Part shown: positions 1-6,521 of the stretch, piece by piece
Numbering within the stretch: position 1 is the stretch's first letter
Layout of the letters: every line of letters begins with the position of its first letter
Origin: Bacillota bacterium
GTDB lineage: Bacteria > Bacillota > Limnochordia > Darwinibacteriales > Darwinibacteriaceae
Length of the DNA: 13,804 nt
NCBI GenBank assembly: GCA_012518325.1
Contig: JAAYSR010000256.1
Coordinates: forward strand, 1 to 13,804
Reading direction: 5' to 3'
The notes under the pieces: generated by a model
The model's input: only the letters and a program-made list of their open reading frames with translations
The model's database searches: none
Told to the model about the DNA's origin: nothing
Made by a program: the position numbers and the translations under genes

Positions 1-2
1 CA

Positions 3-131
3 GGTGCTGAAGCGGTCTTACTCTTGGACGAGCTGTATTATGACAATCAGGATAAGCCCGTTTTTCTAGGCCGCGAATACTTCCGTTATGACAAGGTGAA
101 GTTTCATGTCATTCGGAAGCGTGTCAACTAA
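3..131 (+). CDS. GntR-family regulator, C-terminal end of UTRA domain (5' truncated)
   Basis: A reading frame enters from the left edge and stops at TAA 129-131, giving 42 residues. The fragment contains LLLDELYYDNQDKPVFLGREY and ends YDKVKFHVIRKRVN. This is the usual ending of a UTRA (ligand-binding) domain: a 'D..G.PV...REY' strand followed by a short 'F.F.V.R' strand at the C-terminus. UTRA domains sit behind a winged-helix DNA-binding domain in HutC-type GntR repressors and bind a small effector, often a sugar phosphate. The DNA-binding half lies outside the window. The next gene begins 40 nt downstream on the same strand, so this is probably the regulator of the maturase-melA series. The family call rests on a short fragment. 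Confidence 0.7.
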   Translation, partial: GAEAVLLLDELYYDNQDKPVFLGREYFRYDKVKFHVIRKRVN

Positions 132-171
132 GTCCTCTGCCGAGGACATGGCCGAGGGGAGGGCAGAGGTC

Positions 172-1404
172 ATGAAGCGACCTTTCAACATCATGGCAAA
201 ACCCGTTGGGCCCAGCTGCAATCTCAGCTGTGATTACTGTTTTTATCTGCACAAGGCTGAACTGTATGGAGGGACAGGCAGCTTCAGGATGGATGACGCC
301 GTCTTGGAACGCTTTATCAAGACATATATTGTGAGCCAGCCTGGTCCTGAAGTTCCTTTTGTTTGGCAAGGGGGCGAACCCACATTAAGAGGCCTGGAGT
401 TTTTTCAAACCGCGGTCGAACTGCAAAAAAGGCATATTCCTGCTGGCCGGCGTTTTACAAACGCCATTCAGACTAATGGAACCCTGCTGAACCGCGCTTG
501 GGCGGAGTTTTTCAGACAAGAGCAGTTCTTAGTGGGCCTAAGCCTAGACGGACCGCAGAACTTTCACGACCAATACCGCAAGGATTCAGCAGGCAGGGGG
601 ACTTGGACCCGCGTCCTTGAGGCCTTTTCTCTTCTGAGGGAGTACAACGTGGATGTCAACATTCTGTGTGTGGTCAGCAGGGTCAATGCGGAGTATCCAA
701 AGCAGATGTACCGATTCTTTCGCGAGCTGGGGGCAGAGTATGTACAGTTTATTCCCCTTGTGGAGAAGGGAGATCAAGGCGCCGTCAGCGCGCGCAGTGT
801 CACCGGCTCCCTCTATGGTAGTTTCTTAGTCACCGTTTTTAATGAGTGGGTACAGGACGGTCTTGGCGATGTGTTTGTTCAGGACTTTGAAGAAGCGCTC
901 AGGGGTGTCGCAGGGATGGGCTCGGGCCTTTGTGTGCTCAGTGAAGAGTGCGGAAATCAGTTGATCCTGGAACACAACGGCGATCTGTATTCCTGTGACC
1001 ATTTTGTCTCTCGAGATTATTTTCTCGGCAATATTATGAGCTCGGACTTGTCCAGCATGTTAAACAGCGATGTGCAGCAGGCTTTTCGGCGCAAAAAGAC
1101 CGAGCTTCCTGCAGCCTGCCTGGAATGTTCAGTACGAAACCTTTGTCATGGCGGCTGCCCAAAGAACCGATTGGAGACTGAAAACGGCACAGGTTTAAAC
1201 TGGCTGTGTGAAGGGCGCAAGCAGTTCTTCACCTATGTCCGGCCTTTCATGGAAATCCTTGCCGCGGCTCTTAAACAGGGGCAATTTGCCGTCCATGCCC
1301 AAAAGCAGCTCGGAGAACTGCTCAAAGCCACCTGGGATGTGTCGCGCAACGATCCTTGCCCCTGCGGCAGCGGAGTGAAATACAAAAAGTGTTGCTATGA
1401 TTAG
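172..1404 (+). CDS. Radical SAM enzyme, anaerobic sulfatase-maturase (anSME) type, with SEC-C tail
   Basis: Cytoplasmic SPASM-type radical SAM protein of 410 residues. Enzymes of this type oxidise a Cys or Ser in a sulfatase active site to formylglycine using S-adenosylmethionine. The radical SAM cluster motif CNLSCDYC (C16, C20, C23) lies in the family's typical N-terminal context 'MAKPVGPSCN'. The middle has 'QTNGTLL' and 'LSLDGP'. The SPASM part includes Y-S-C275-D276-H, where the Asp matches the proposed catalytic base of characterised anSMEs, followed by CLECSVRNLCHGGCPKNR for auxiliary clusters. The last 17 residues (DPCPCGSG...KKCC, C396/C398/C407/C408) are a SEC-C zinc motif. I chose ATG 172 because GAGGGGAGGG lies just upstream and the protein then opens MKRPFNIMAKP, as in the family. 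ATGs at 106 and 148 are in frame but overlap or crowd the preceding gene. No sulfatase is present in the window, so the target is unknown. Confidence 0.88.
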   Translation: MKRPFNIMAKPVGPSCNLSCDYCFYLHKAELYGGTGSFRMDDAVLERFIKTYIVSQPGPEVPFVWQGGEPTLRGLEFFQTAVELQKRHIPAGRRFTNAIQTNGTLLNRAWAEFFRQEQFLVGLSLDGPQNFHDQYRKDSAGRGTWTRVLEAFSLLREYNVDVNILCVVSRVNAEYPKQMYRFFRELGAEYVQFIPLVEKGDQGAVSARSVTGSLYGSFLVTVFNEWVQDGLGDVFVQDFEEALRGVAGMGSGLCVLSEECGNQLILEHNGDLYSCDHFVSRDYFLGNIMSSDLSSMLNSDVQQAFRRKKTELPAACLECSVRNLCHGGCPKNRLETENGTGLNWLCEGRKQFFTYVRPFMEILAAALKQGQFAVHAQKQLGELLKATWDVSRNDPCPCGSGVKYKKCCYD

Positions 1405-1493
1405 TTCCATGGATTGGAGGATATCGGCCGAAGGAGTGGAAATACGAAAAGCCATACTCTGTAGAGCCAGCAATAAGAAGAGGAGGAGAGTGT

Positions 1494-2789
1494 ATGTTGA
1501 AAATCACATTTTTAGGAGCAGGCAGTACAGTGTTTGCCAAGAGTATCCTTGGCGACTGTTTGCTGAGTCCAGCTTTGCGCGAGGCTGAGTTTGCACTTTA
1601 TGACATTGACCCTGAGCGCCTGCGTGACTCTGAGGTTATGCTGAACAATATTAACAACAATACAGGTAATTACGGTAAAATAGTGGCTTACACCGATCGC
1701 CGCAAGGCTCTGGCCGGGTCGGACTATGTCATCAATGCCATCCAGGTCGGAGGATATGAGCCCAGTACTGTAATCGACTTTGAGGTGCCTAAAAAGTATG
1801 GTCTCCGGCAGACTATCGCGGATACGTTAGGCATTGGCGGCATCTTTAGGGCGTTGCGTACAATTCCGGTGCTGTTTGACTTCGCCAAAGATATGGAAGA
1901 AGTCTGTCCCGACGCCTGGTTCCTGAACTACACAAATCCCATGGCTATTTTGACCGGCGCCATGCTGCGCTATACCGGCGTCAAGACGGTGGGACTGTGC
2001 CATAGTGTTCAAGGTTGCGCGAAGGATCTTCTCAGAGATCTAGGGATGCCCGCGGATAACGTTCGCTACCATATTGCCGGTATCAATCACATGGCTTGGC
2101 TGCTCGACGTGAGGAGAAACGGAGTGGATCTCTATCCTGAGATTAAGGAGCGAGCCTTCAAACGCCCTGCTCCTCATAATGATATGGTGCGCTACGAGAT
2201 CATGAAGCACTTCGGCTACTATGTGACGGAATCTAGCGAGCACAATGCGGAGTACCTGCCATACTTTATTAAAAGCAAGTATCCGGAACTGATCGAACGC
2301 TTCAATATTCCCCTGGATGAATATCCAAGGCGATGCGTCAGGCAGATAGAGGAATGGAATCACATGCGGGAAGACTTGGTCAACAATCGCGACCTGAGCC
2401 ATGAGCGCAGTGAAGAGTATGGATCATACATCATGGAGGCCATGGAAACCGATGTCCCTTATAAAATTGGCGGTAATGTCCTGAACACCGGCTTAATCAC
2501 TAATCTGCCCAGCGACGCGGTTGTAGAAGTACCTTGTTTGGTAGACAGTTCCGGCATCAGCCCAACCTATGTAGGCCAACTGCCAATTCAGCTGGCTGCC
2601 CTGAACATGACGCAGATTAATGTGCAGCTGTTAACGATTGAGGCTGCTGTGACCCTCAAGAAAGACTATGTATACCAAGCAGCACTGCTGGATCCGCATA
2701 CCTCCTCTGAGTTATCTATCGATGAAATCATCTCTTTGTGTGATGATTTGATTGAGGCCCACGGTGACTGGCTGCCAAAGTTCAAATAG
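1494..2789 (+). CDS. melA: Alpha-galactosidase, glycoside hydrolase family 4 (MelA)
   Basis: Cytoplasmic GH4 enzyme of 431 residues. The family uses NAD+ and a divalent metal (usually Mn2+) in a redox-assisted elimination mechanism; MelA hydrolyses melibiose and related alpha-galactosides. The N-terminal Rossmann motif is FLGAGST (residues 6-12), followed by 'LYDIDPERL'. The metal-binding cysteine is C169 in GLCHSVQG and the metal-binding histidine is H199 in AGINHMAWLL. The CHSV motif is the one associated with the alpha-galactosidase branch of GH4. Stretches such as 'GGYEPSTVIDFEVPKKYGL', 'IADTLGIGGI', 'YVTESSEHNAEY', 'PLDEYPRRCV' and the ending 'DDLIEAHGDWLP' match what I recall of E. coli MelA (about 450 residues) almost throughout. 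A textbook AGGAGGAG lies 4-12 nt before the ATG. It follows the maturase by 89 bp with no clear promoter, so it is probably co-transcribed. The exact substrate could be another alpha-linked sugar. Confidence 0.92.
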   Translation: MLKITFLGAGSTVFAKSILGDCLLSPALREAEFALYDIDPERLRDSEVMLNNINNNTGNYGKIVAYTDRRKALAGSDYVINAIQVGGYEPSTVIDFEVPKKYGLRQTIADTLGIGGIFRALRTIPVLFDFAKDMEEVCPDAWFLNYTNPMAILTGAMLRYTGVKTVGLCHSVQGCAKDLLRDLGMPADNVRYHIAGINHMAWLLDVRRNGVDLYPEIKERAFKRPAPHNDMVRYEIMKHFGYYVTESSEHNAEYLPYFIKSKYPELIERFNIPLDEYPRRCVRQIEEWNHMREDLVNNRDLSHERSEEYGSYIMEAMETDVPYKIGGNVLNTGLITNLPSDAVVEVPCLVDSSGISPTYVGQLPIQLAALNMTQINVQLLTIEAAVTLKKDYVYQAALLDPHTSSELSIDEIISLCDDLIEAHGDWLPKFK

Positions 2790-2823
2790 CATGCTAATAG
2801 TTGAGTAAGGACAGCAAAAAGCA

Positions 2824-2856
2824 GGAAACCACCGGCATTGACGGTGGTTTCCTTTT
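2824..2856. terminator. Bidirectional rho-independent terminator between melA and the regulator
   Basis: GGAAACCACCG (2824-2834) pairs perfectly with CGGTGGTTTCC (2842-2852) across a 7-nt loop, and TTTTC follows on the plus strand. Read on the minus strand, the same 11-bp stem is followed by TGCTTTTT from the A-run at 2816-2820. It therefore fits termination of both converging genes. Confidence 0.85.
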
Positions 2857-2859
2857 CGG

Positions 2860-2879
2860 CAGTGCCATGCATGGCACTG
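2860..2879. repeat. Perfect 20-bp palindrome next to the terminator
   Basis: CAGTGCCATGCATGGCACTG equals its own reverse complement. It lies 7 bp past the stop codon of the minus-strand regulator (2887) and 3 bp beyond the T-tract of the terminator. As RNA it can fold into an 8-bp stem with a TGCA loop; as DNA it could be a protein site. On the minus strand it forms a tandem hairpin with the terminator. Confidence 0.8.
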
Positions 2880-2886
2880 ACCTTGT

Positions 2887-3975
2887 CTAGTTTAACTGAG
2901 CCGGAACGAAGATGGCTGGAATCATAATATCATTATGCAGATTCGTTTTATTAATCTGCGCCAGCAGCAGGGCAATTGTCTGTTCTGCCATTTCGATCTC
3001 GTTTTGCTTCATGTGGGCATAAGGCAGCCCAGCCAATCCATCTACACAGCAGATCTTTATCTCTTGGCCTACACCGGAAGCTGTGCGGCGCGAGGCCTCC
3101 AAAATCGCCGGCATCAGGCTGTACTCCGCGCAGACGATACCGTCAATGCTGCCCTTGTGTTTTACCAGATAATCCGCAACCATGTTTACATTATGTTCAT
3201 TGGGCGGGGTATCATATACCGTTTCATCGAAGTTCAGTGTGCACTCAGAGACACTTCTCAGGCCATAATCATTGATCGCTTCGTAAAACCCGTCTCTGCG
3301 GTCCTGCAAGGATGAAGTCCCGACAACCTGCGCAGACACAAACCCCAAGTTTCTGCATCCCTGTTGCCATAAGTGCTTTACTAAGTCTTTGGTTGCCCGC
3401 CTGTTATCTGTCCGCACCGATGGAACCGGGATTCCATCGAGCTTTTTGTCGATAACTACAATGGGAAAACCTTCTAAGATCAGCTTCAGTATTTTCGGAT
3501 TATAGTAAACTCCGTGGCAAGGCATGACAATGAGACCGTCGACGTTGGTCTCTATGAGAAAATCGATCTCCTTGTCTTCTTTTGTCCGATCATAATAAGA
3601 AAATCGAATAATCGTCTTATAGCCCTTTTCTTCAGCCAGCTGATCAACTTTATAGAGAAAATCCAGGCCGTAAGAGCTTGATACATGCTCCATTACGACC
3701 CCGATTTTTCTTCTGACTTGGGAGTCTGCCAGTGTCTGTTCAGTGTCAGAGTCATGAATGTCTGCAACAAAGGTGCCAACCCCTGGGACTCGCTGCACTT
3801 TTTCTTCTTTCTTCAAAATCTCTAGAGCTCTCCTAACAGTGATCATACTAACGTCATATTTTTCTTTCAGATCTCTGTCACGAGGCAATTTTTCCCCCGG
3901 TCTGTAAACACCTTCGTCTATTTTTCTTTTTAAGTCATTATAAACCTGTAAGTAAAGAAAGTCCTGCTTCGCCAT
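2887..3975 (-). CDS. Transcriptional regulator, GntR winged helix fused to LacI-type sensor domain (AraR-like)
   Basis: DNA-binding regulator of 362 residues. Residues 6-70 form a GntR winged helix: 'LYLQVYNDLKRKIDEGVYRPGEKLP', the recognition helix region 'VSMITVRRALEIL', and the wing 'VQRVPGVGTFV'. From about residue 88 (RKIGVVMEH) a periplasmic-binding-protein-like sensor domain follows, with 'DGLIVMPCHG', 'FPIVVIDKKLDG', 'VRTDNRRATKDLVKHL', 'GFVSAQ' and 'DRRDGFYEAI'. This is the architecture of Bacillus AraR, in which a free sugar releases the repressor from its operator. The start is ATG 3975-3973, with GAGGTGAGG just upstream on the minus strand. It is divergent from the importer operon, so that operon is its most likely target; melA, which converges on it, may be a second. 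The effector cannot be read from sequence; a galactoside or mannoside is a guess from context. Confidence 0.88.
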   Translation of the reverse strand: MAKQDFLYLQVYNDLKRKIDEGVYRPGEKLPRDRDLKEKYDVSMITVRRALEILKKEEKVQRVPGVGTFVADIHDSDTEQTLADSQVRRKIGVVMEHVSSSYGLDFLYKVDQLAEEKGYKTIIRFSYYDRTKEDKEIDFLIETNVDGLIVMPCHGVYYNPKILKLILEGFPIVVIDKKLDGIPVPSVRTDNRRATKDLVKHLWQQGCRNLGFVSAQVVGTSSLQDRRDGFYEAINDYGLRSVSECTLNFDETVYDTPPNEHNVNMVADYLVKHKGSIDGIVCAEYSLMPAILEASRRTASGVGQEIKICCVDGLAGLPYAHMKQNEIEMAEQTIALLLAQINKTNLHNDIMIPAIFVPAQLN

Positions 3976-4022
3976 AGTTCCTCACCTCATTTCTATCATT
4001 TATTAAACTTCCTCTGAATAAT

Positions 4023-4051
4023 ATCATAATGTCTTTTGGGGAAAAGTGCAA
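4023..4051 (-). promoter_or_regulatory. Sigma-A/70-type promoter for the AraR-like regulator
   Basis: On the minus strand, TTGCAC (4051-4046) is followed after exactly 17 nt by TATGAT (4028-4023). That gives one mismatch to consensus in each box. Transcription would start near 4016, leaving a 5' leader of about 40 nt before the ATG at 3975. Confidence 0.65.
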
Positions 4052-4279
4052 TCCTGCTGTTGATAATAAAGTATAATTTTCTCCAAAGCTTGCTCATGAT
4101 TACCCAAAAGAGCAGCCGGAAGGGAGTTTGGCTGAAAATCAGCTGTTCGCACCAGATGCCGAAGTCGGGAGCCTGGAGTAAACACTTACTGTCGAGGGGC
4201 TGAAAGGTGCTGTAGAAGGACATAAAGGGCATGAAGTTGTAAAAAAGTCTCATTACAGACCGCTAATTCTTATATAACT

Positions 4280-4296
4280 CTTTACAACGTGTAAAG
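4280..4296. promoter_or_regulatory. Candidate operator, inverted repeat CTTTACA-acg-TGTAAAG
   Basis: A perfect inverted repeat with 7-bp arms and a 3-bp spacer, which contains the -35 hexamer of the candidate importer promoter. Size, symmetry and position suit a repressor site. The nearest regulator is the divergent AraR-like protein; AraR-type operators are short AT-rich palindromes around a central CG or ACGT, and ACGT is present here. No second copy was found in the window. Confidence 0.5.
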
Positions 4297-4309
4297 TTCA
4301 TGATACGAT
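4281..4309 (+). promoter_or_regulatory. Candidate promoter of the importer operon
   Basis: TTTACA (4281-4286) and TACGAT (4304-4309) are separated by 17 nt, with one and two mismatches to the sigma-70 consensus. Transcription would start near 4316, about 80 nt before the ORF. The AT-rich TATAAAAT at 4341-4348 is an alternative -10, but it lacks a -35 at the right distance. Confidence 0.45.
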
Positions 4310-4394
4310 ATGTCCAACGATAAGTATGTTTTGTGCGTTGTATAAAATATGCTTAATTCGTTCGGCAGGCCAAGACAAAGAGGATGGAGGATGA

Positions 4395-6431
4395 ATGATG
4401 GAGAAGTGGAAGAAACGGAGTAAGTTTGGGTCGTTAGTGCTTGTGTCATTACTTATGTTAACAGTTCTTGTCGGCTGGACCCATAGCGTCGAAGGAAGTA
4501 CTAAAGAAGCTCCCATGCTTGCGGAACTCGTAGCCAAAGGGGAACTGCCCCCGCTGGAGGAACGCATACCGGTAGCAAGTGATGTGATGGTTGAACCGGA
4601 TATTATGTCCTTAGGAGAGTATGGCGGAAGTGTTACCATCACTAGTCGGGACTCTGGCCGCTGGAGTTGGGGACCATATGTCGAACAGAGCATGTTCCGC
4701 TTTAAGCAGGACGGTTCCGGCGAGGTAGAACCCAACGTAGCTAAGGCCTTCTATTCCAACGAAGATGGAACGGTATGGACCATTGAACTTCGTGAAGGGA
4801 TGAAATGGTCGGACGGTCATCCCTTTACTGCAGACGATGTTATTTTCTACTACGATCACATGTCAACGCCTGCGCTGAATCCAGACCGGACTCCCGTTCC
4901 GGTAGATGCAGAAGGTTATCATACGCCCTTTACAACCAGGGCATACAACTGCTACCAAACCATCAAGGACGGGAAGACCTATTGGGCAGAGTTTGAGAAG
5001 ATTGACGACTATACGATTACTGTAACATTTGCAGCTCCCAAACCAAACTTCCCAGAGGCTGTAGCAGTTGATAACAAGTGGATGTTTCTGCCGAAACACT
5101 TTTATGTCAACTATGTGGCCCGCAAGGACGGCGTTGCCGATGATCCAACCTTCCCTCTGATTACCGAAGAAGAGGCCTTGGCAAATGCCAATCGCGATTT
5201 CAACAGACAATGGGATAACTACAGTACCATGGGCAACGCGATCGGATACTATCATTGGGACTATGCCATTGTTCCGCAGCTCCGCAGCTTCATCGCTGTA
5301 AAGGACAACTGGAATCAAGTCGGTGAAGTATATGAGCTGGTCCGCAACCCATATTTCTGGAAGGTTGACAGTGAAGGACGTCAATTGCCGTATTTAGACA
5401 GCATTAAGGTTATCATCGTCAATGAAGCTGAACAGAGGACATTAAAGCAGGCTGCCGGCGAATTTGACGTTTCAGAGATCGATTTTGCCGACTATTCAAC
5501 TGTGGTGCGTGCAACGCAAGGTACACACAAGGTTGTACCCTGGGTTTCTCTGGACTGGCAAGGAGGCTATGGCTTAGCTCTCAACCAAACTGTTAAAGAC
5601 TTGGATAAACGTGCTCTGTTCCAGGATATTCGCTTTAGAGAAGCACTGTCCATCGCAGTTGACAGAAACCTGATGAACAATACCCTAATGAACGGACAAT
5701 CTTCTCCGCAGCAGGCAGGACCTGCAGCCGGTACCCTGGGGCATAACCCAGAGTGGCTGACCAAGTGGATCGAGTACGATGTGGACAGGGCAAATGCACT
5801 CCTGGATGAGCTCACTGAGCCTTGGGATCGCAAACCTGGTACGTTCCGGAAAATGAAGGGTACCGATCGAGACCTGGAAATCGTCATTTCGGTTCAGCAG
5901 CCTTCACTGAAAGGCGACTGGATCACGTTGCTCAAGGGCTTCTATGAGAAAATCGGTGTGAGAATTCTCGACAAGGTTGACCCAGAGGTTGGCAGGACGA
6001 TTCTCACCAACGATGTAGAAGCCAAGTTTGAAGGGATAAGCATGGTTTCACCCGCAATTCGCCCGGATCAGGTTGTGCCGATGCGTAACTTTGCAGCTTG
6101 GTACAGTGCCTACGGCAAGTGGTATGCAGATGGAAGATCGACTGCAAACGGCGGTGTTGAACCTACAGGAGACGTTCTGGCACTGATTGATGCCTACGAC
6201 GCCATCAAGGTCGCCGCTGGACCCAACAGGGATGCTATCGTAGCCGAAAATGTGGCAAAAATCTATGAGCTCCACCACAAGAACATCTGGATCATCGGTT
6301 TTCTGGCACCACCGGCTCGGTACTGGCTTGTCAACAATAATGTTATGAACTTCCCGCCGGGTTTGGTTTGGGCGGATGAGTACCGGTTTGCCAGCATGAT
6401 GCGTCCTGAGCAATGGTATCTCGCTAAGTAG
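4395..6431 (+). CDS. ABC transporter substrate-binding protein, oligopeptide family (SBP_bac_5)
   Basis: Exported binding protein of 678 residues, within the size I expect for the large Opp-like subgroup whose members start with 'MLAELVAKGELPPLEERIP' after the signal peptide. The signal peptide has a basic start (MMEKWKKRSK), a hydrophobic core at residues 14-28 and a probable signal peptidase I site after S-V-E-G34. There is no lipobox cysteine. The family signature is 'VAKAFYSNEDGTVWTIELREGMKWSDG.PFTADDV'; later come 'FQDIRFREALSIAVDR' and, near the C-terminus, 'IWIIGFLAPPARYWLVNNN'. GGAGG (4386-4390) is 4 nt from ATG 4395 and 7 nt from ATG 4398, so the second Met may be the true start. First gene of the importer operon. 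The family is named for peptides, but close relatives bind oligosaccharides (AgpA for melibiose and raffinose in Sinorhizobium; several in Thermotoga). Given melA and the GH38-like gene, a sugar ligand is likelier here. Confidence 0.9.
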   Translation: MMEKWKKRSKFGSLVLVSLLMLTVLVGWTHSVEGSTKEAPMLAELVAKGELPPLEERIPVASDVMVEPDIMSLGEYGGSVTITSRDSGRWSWGPYVEQSMFRFKQDGSGEVEPNVAKAFYSNEDGTVWTIELREGMKWSDGHPFTADDVIFYYDHMSTPALNPDRTPVPVDAEGYHTPFTTRAYNCYQTIKDGKTYWAEFEKIDDYTITVTFAAPKPNFPEAVAVDNKWMFLPKHFYVNYVARKDGVADDPTFPLITEEEALANANRDFNRQWDNYSTMGNAIGYYHWDYAIVPQLRSFIAVKDNWNQVGEVYELVRNPYFWKVDSEGRQLPYLDSIKVIIVNEAEQRTLKQAAGEFDVSEIDFADYSTVVRATQGTHKVVPWVSLDWQGGYGLALNQTVKDLDKRALFQDIRFREALSIAVDRNLMNNTLMNGQSSPQQAGPAAGTLGHNPEWLTKWIEYDVDRANALLDELTEPWDRKPGTFRKMKGTDRDLEIVISVQQPSLKGDWITLLKGFYEKIGVRILDKVDPEVGRTILTNDVEAKFEGISMVSPAIRPDQVVPMRNFAAWYSAYGKWYADGRSTANGGVEPTGDVLALIDAYDAIKVAAGPNRDAIVAENVAKIYELHHKNIWIIGFLAPPARYWLVNNNVMNFPPGLVWADEYRFASMMRPEQWYLAK

Positions 6432-6447
6432 AATTCCAAGATCAGCA

Positions 6448-6481
6448 CAGTGGGCTGTCGAGAAAATTCGGCAGCCCACTG
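6448..6481 (+). other. Intercistronic stem-loop between binding-protein and permease genes
   Basis: CAGTGGGCTGTCGA (6448-6461) pairs with TCGGCAGCCCACTG (6468-6481) around a 6-nt GAAAAT loop. This gives a 14-bp stem with a single T-G wobble. No T-run follows, so it is not a standard terminator. Such structures after binding-protein genes often protect the upstream message from 3' exonucleases and raise binding-protein output over the permeases. Confidence 0.75.
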
Positions 6482-6521
6482 CAAACACAATAACAACAGG
6501 TTAGGTTGGTGGTGCAAAAAC

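Larger units (their letters stand above)
3976..4394. other. Divergent intergenic region (419 bp)
   Basis: This is the only stretch over 300 bp without an assigned gene. Its left part holds the leader and promoter of the minus-strand regulator; its right part holds the candidate operator and promoter of the importer operon. Between about 4052 and 4260 no known element was recognised. A minus-strand open frame of 85 codons (3996-4253) fills much of it. That frame has no visible ribosome binding site, matches no family I know and contains the regulator promoter, so I do not call it a gene. Its wobble positions do look coding-like, so it may be a decayed gene remnant. Confidence 0.6.

Noticed and set aside
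106..171. Longer N-terminus for the radical SAM protein from ATG 106 or 148
   Set aside because: Start 106 overlaps the preceding regulator's end, neither ATG has a good ribosome binding site, and the extra residues are not family-like. ATG 172 has a purine-rich site and the expected N-terminus.
1397..1588. Small plus-strand frame between maturase and melA
   Set aside because: Runs out of frame into melA, has no recognisable domain, and the real ribosome binding site serves ATG 1494.
2787..2796. Palindrome TAGCATGCTA over the melA stop codon
   Set aside because: Only 10 bp, with no partner element; probably chance.
4131..4143. Small inverted repeat GCTGA-aaa-TCAGC in the intergenic region
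   Set aside because: Arms of 5 bp are expected by chance in 400 bp, and it is not near a promoter element.
4298..4735. Minus-strand frame of 145 codons across the start of the binding-protein gene
   Set aside because: Serine/proline-rich shadow of a clear coding sequence on the other strand, with no family features.
6450..6521. N-terminal extension of the first permease
   Set aside because: The extra 24 codons are the stem-loop and linker DNA. The protein family starts immediately before the first membrane helix.
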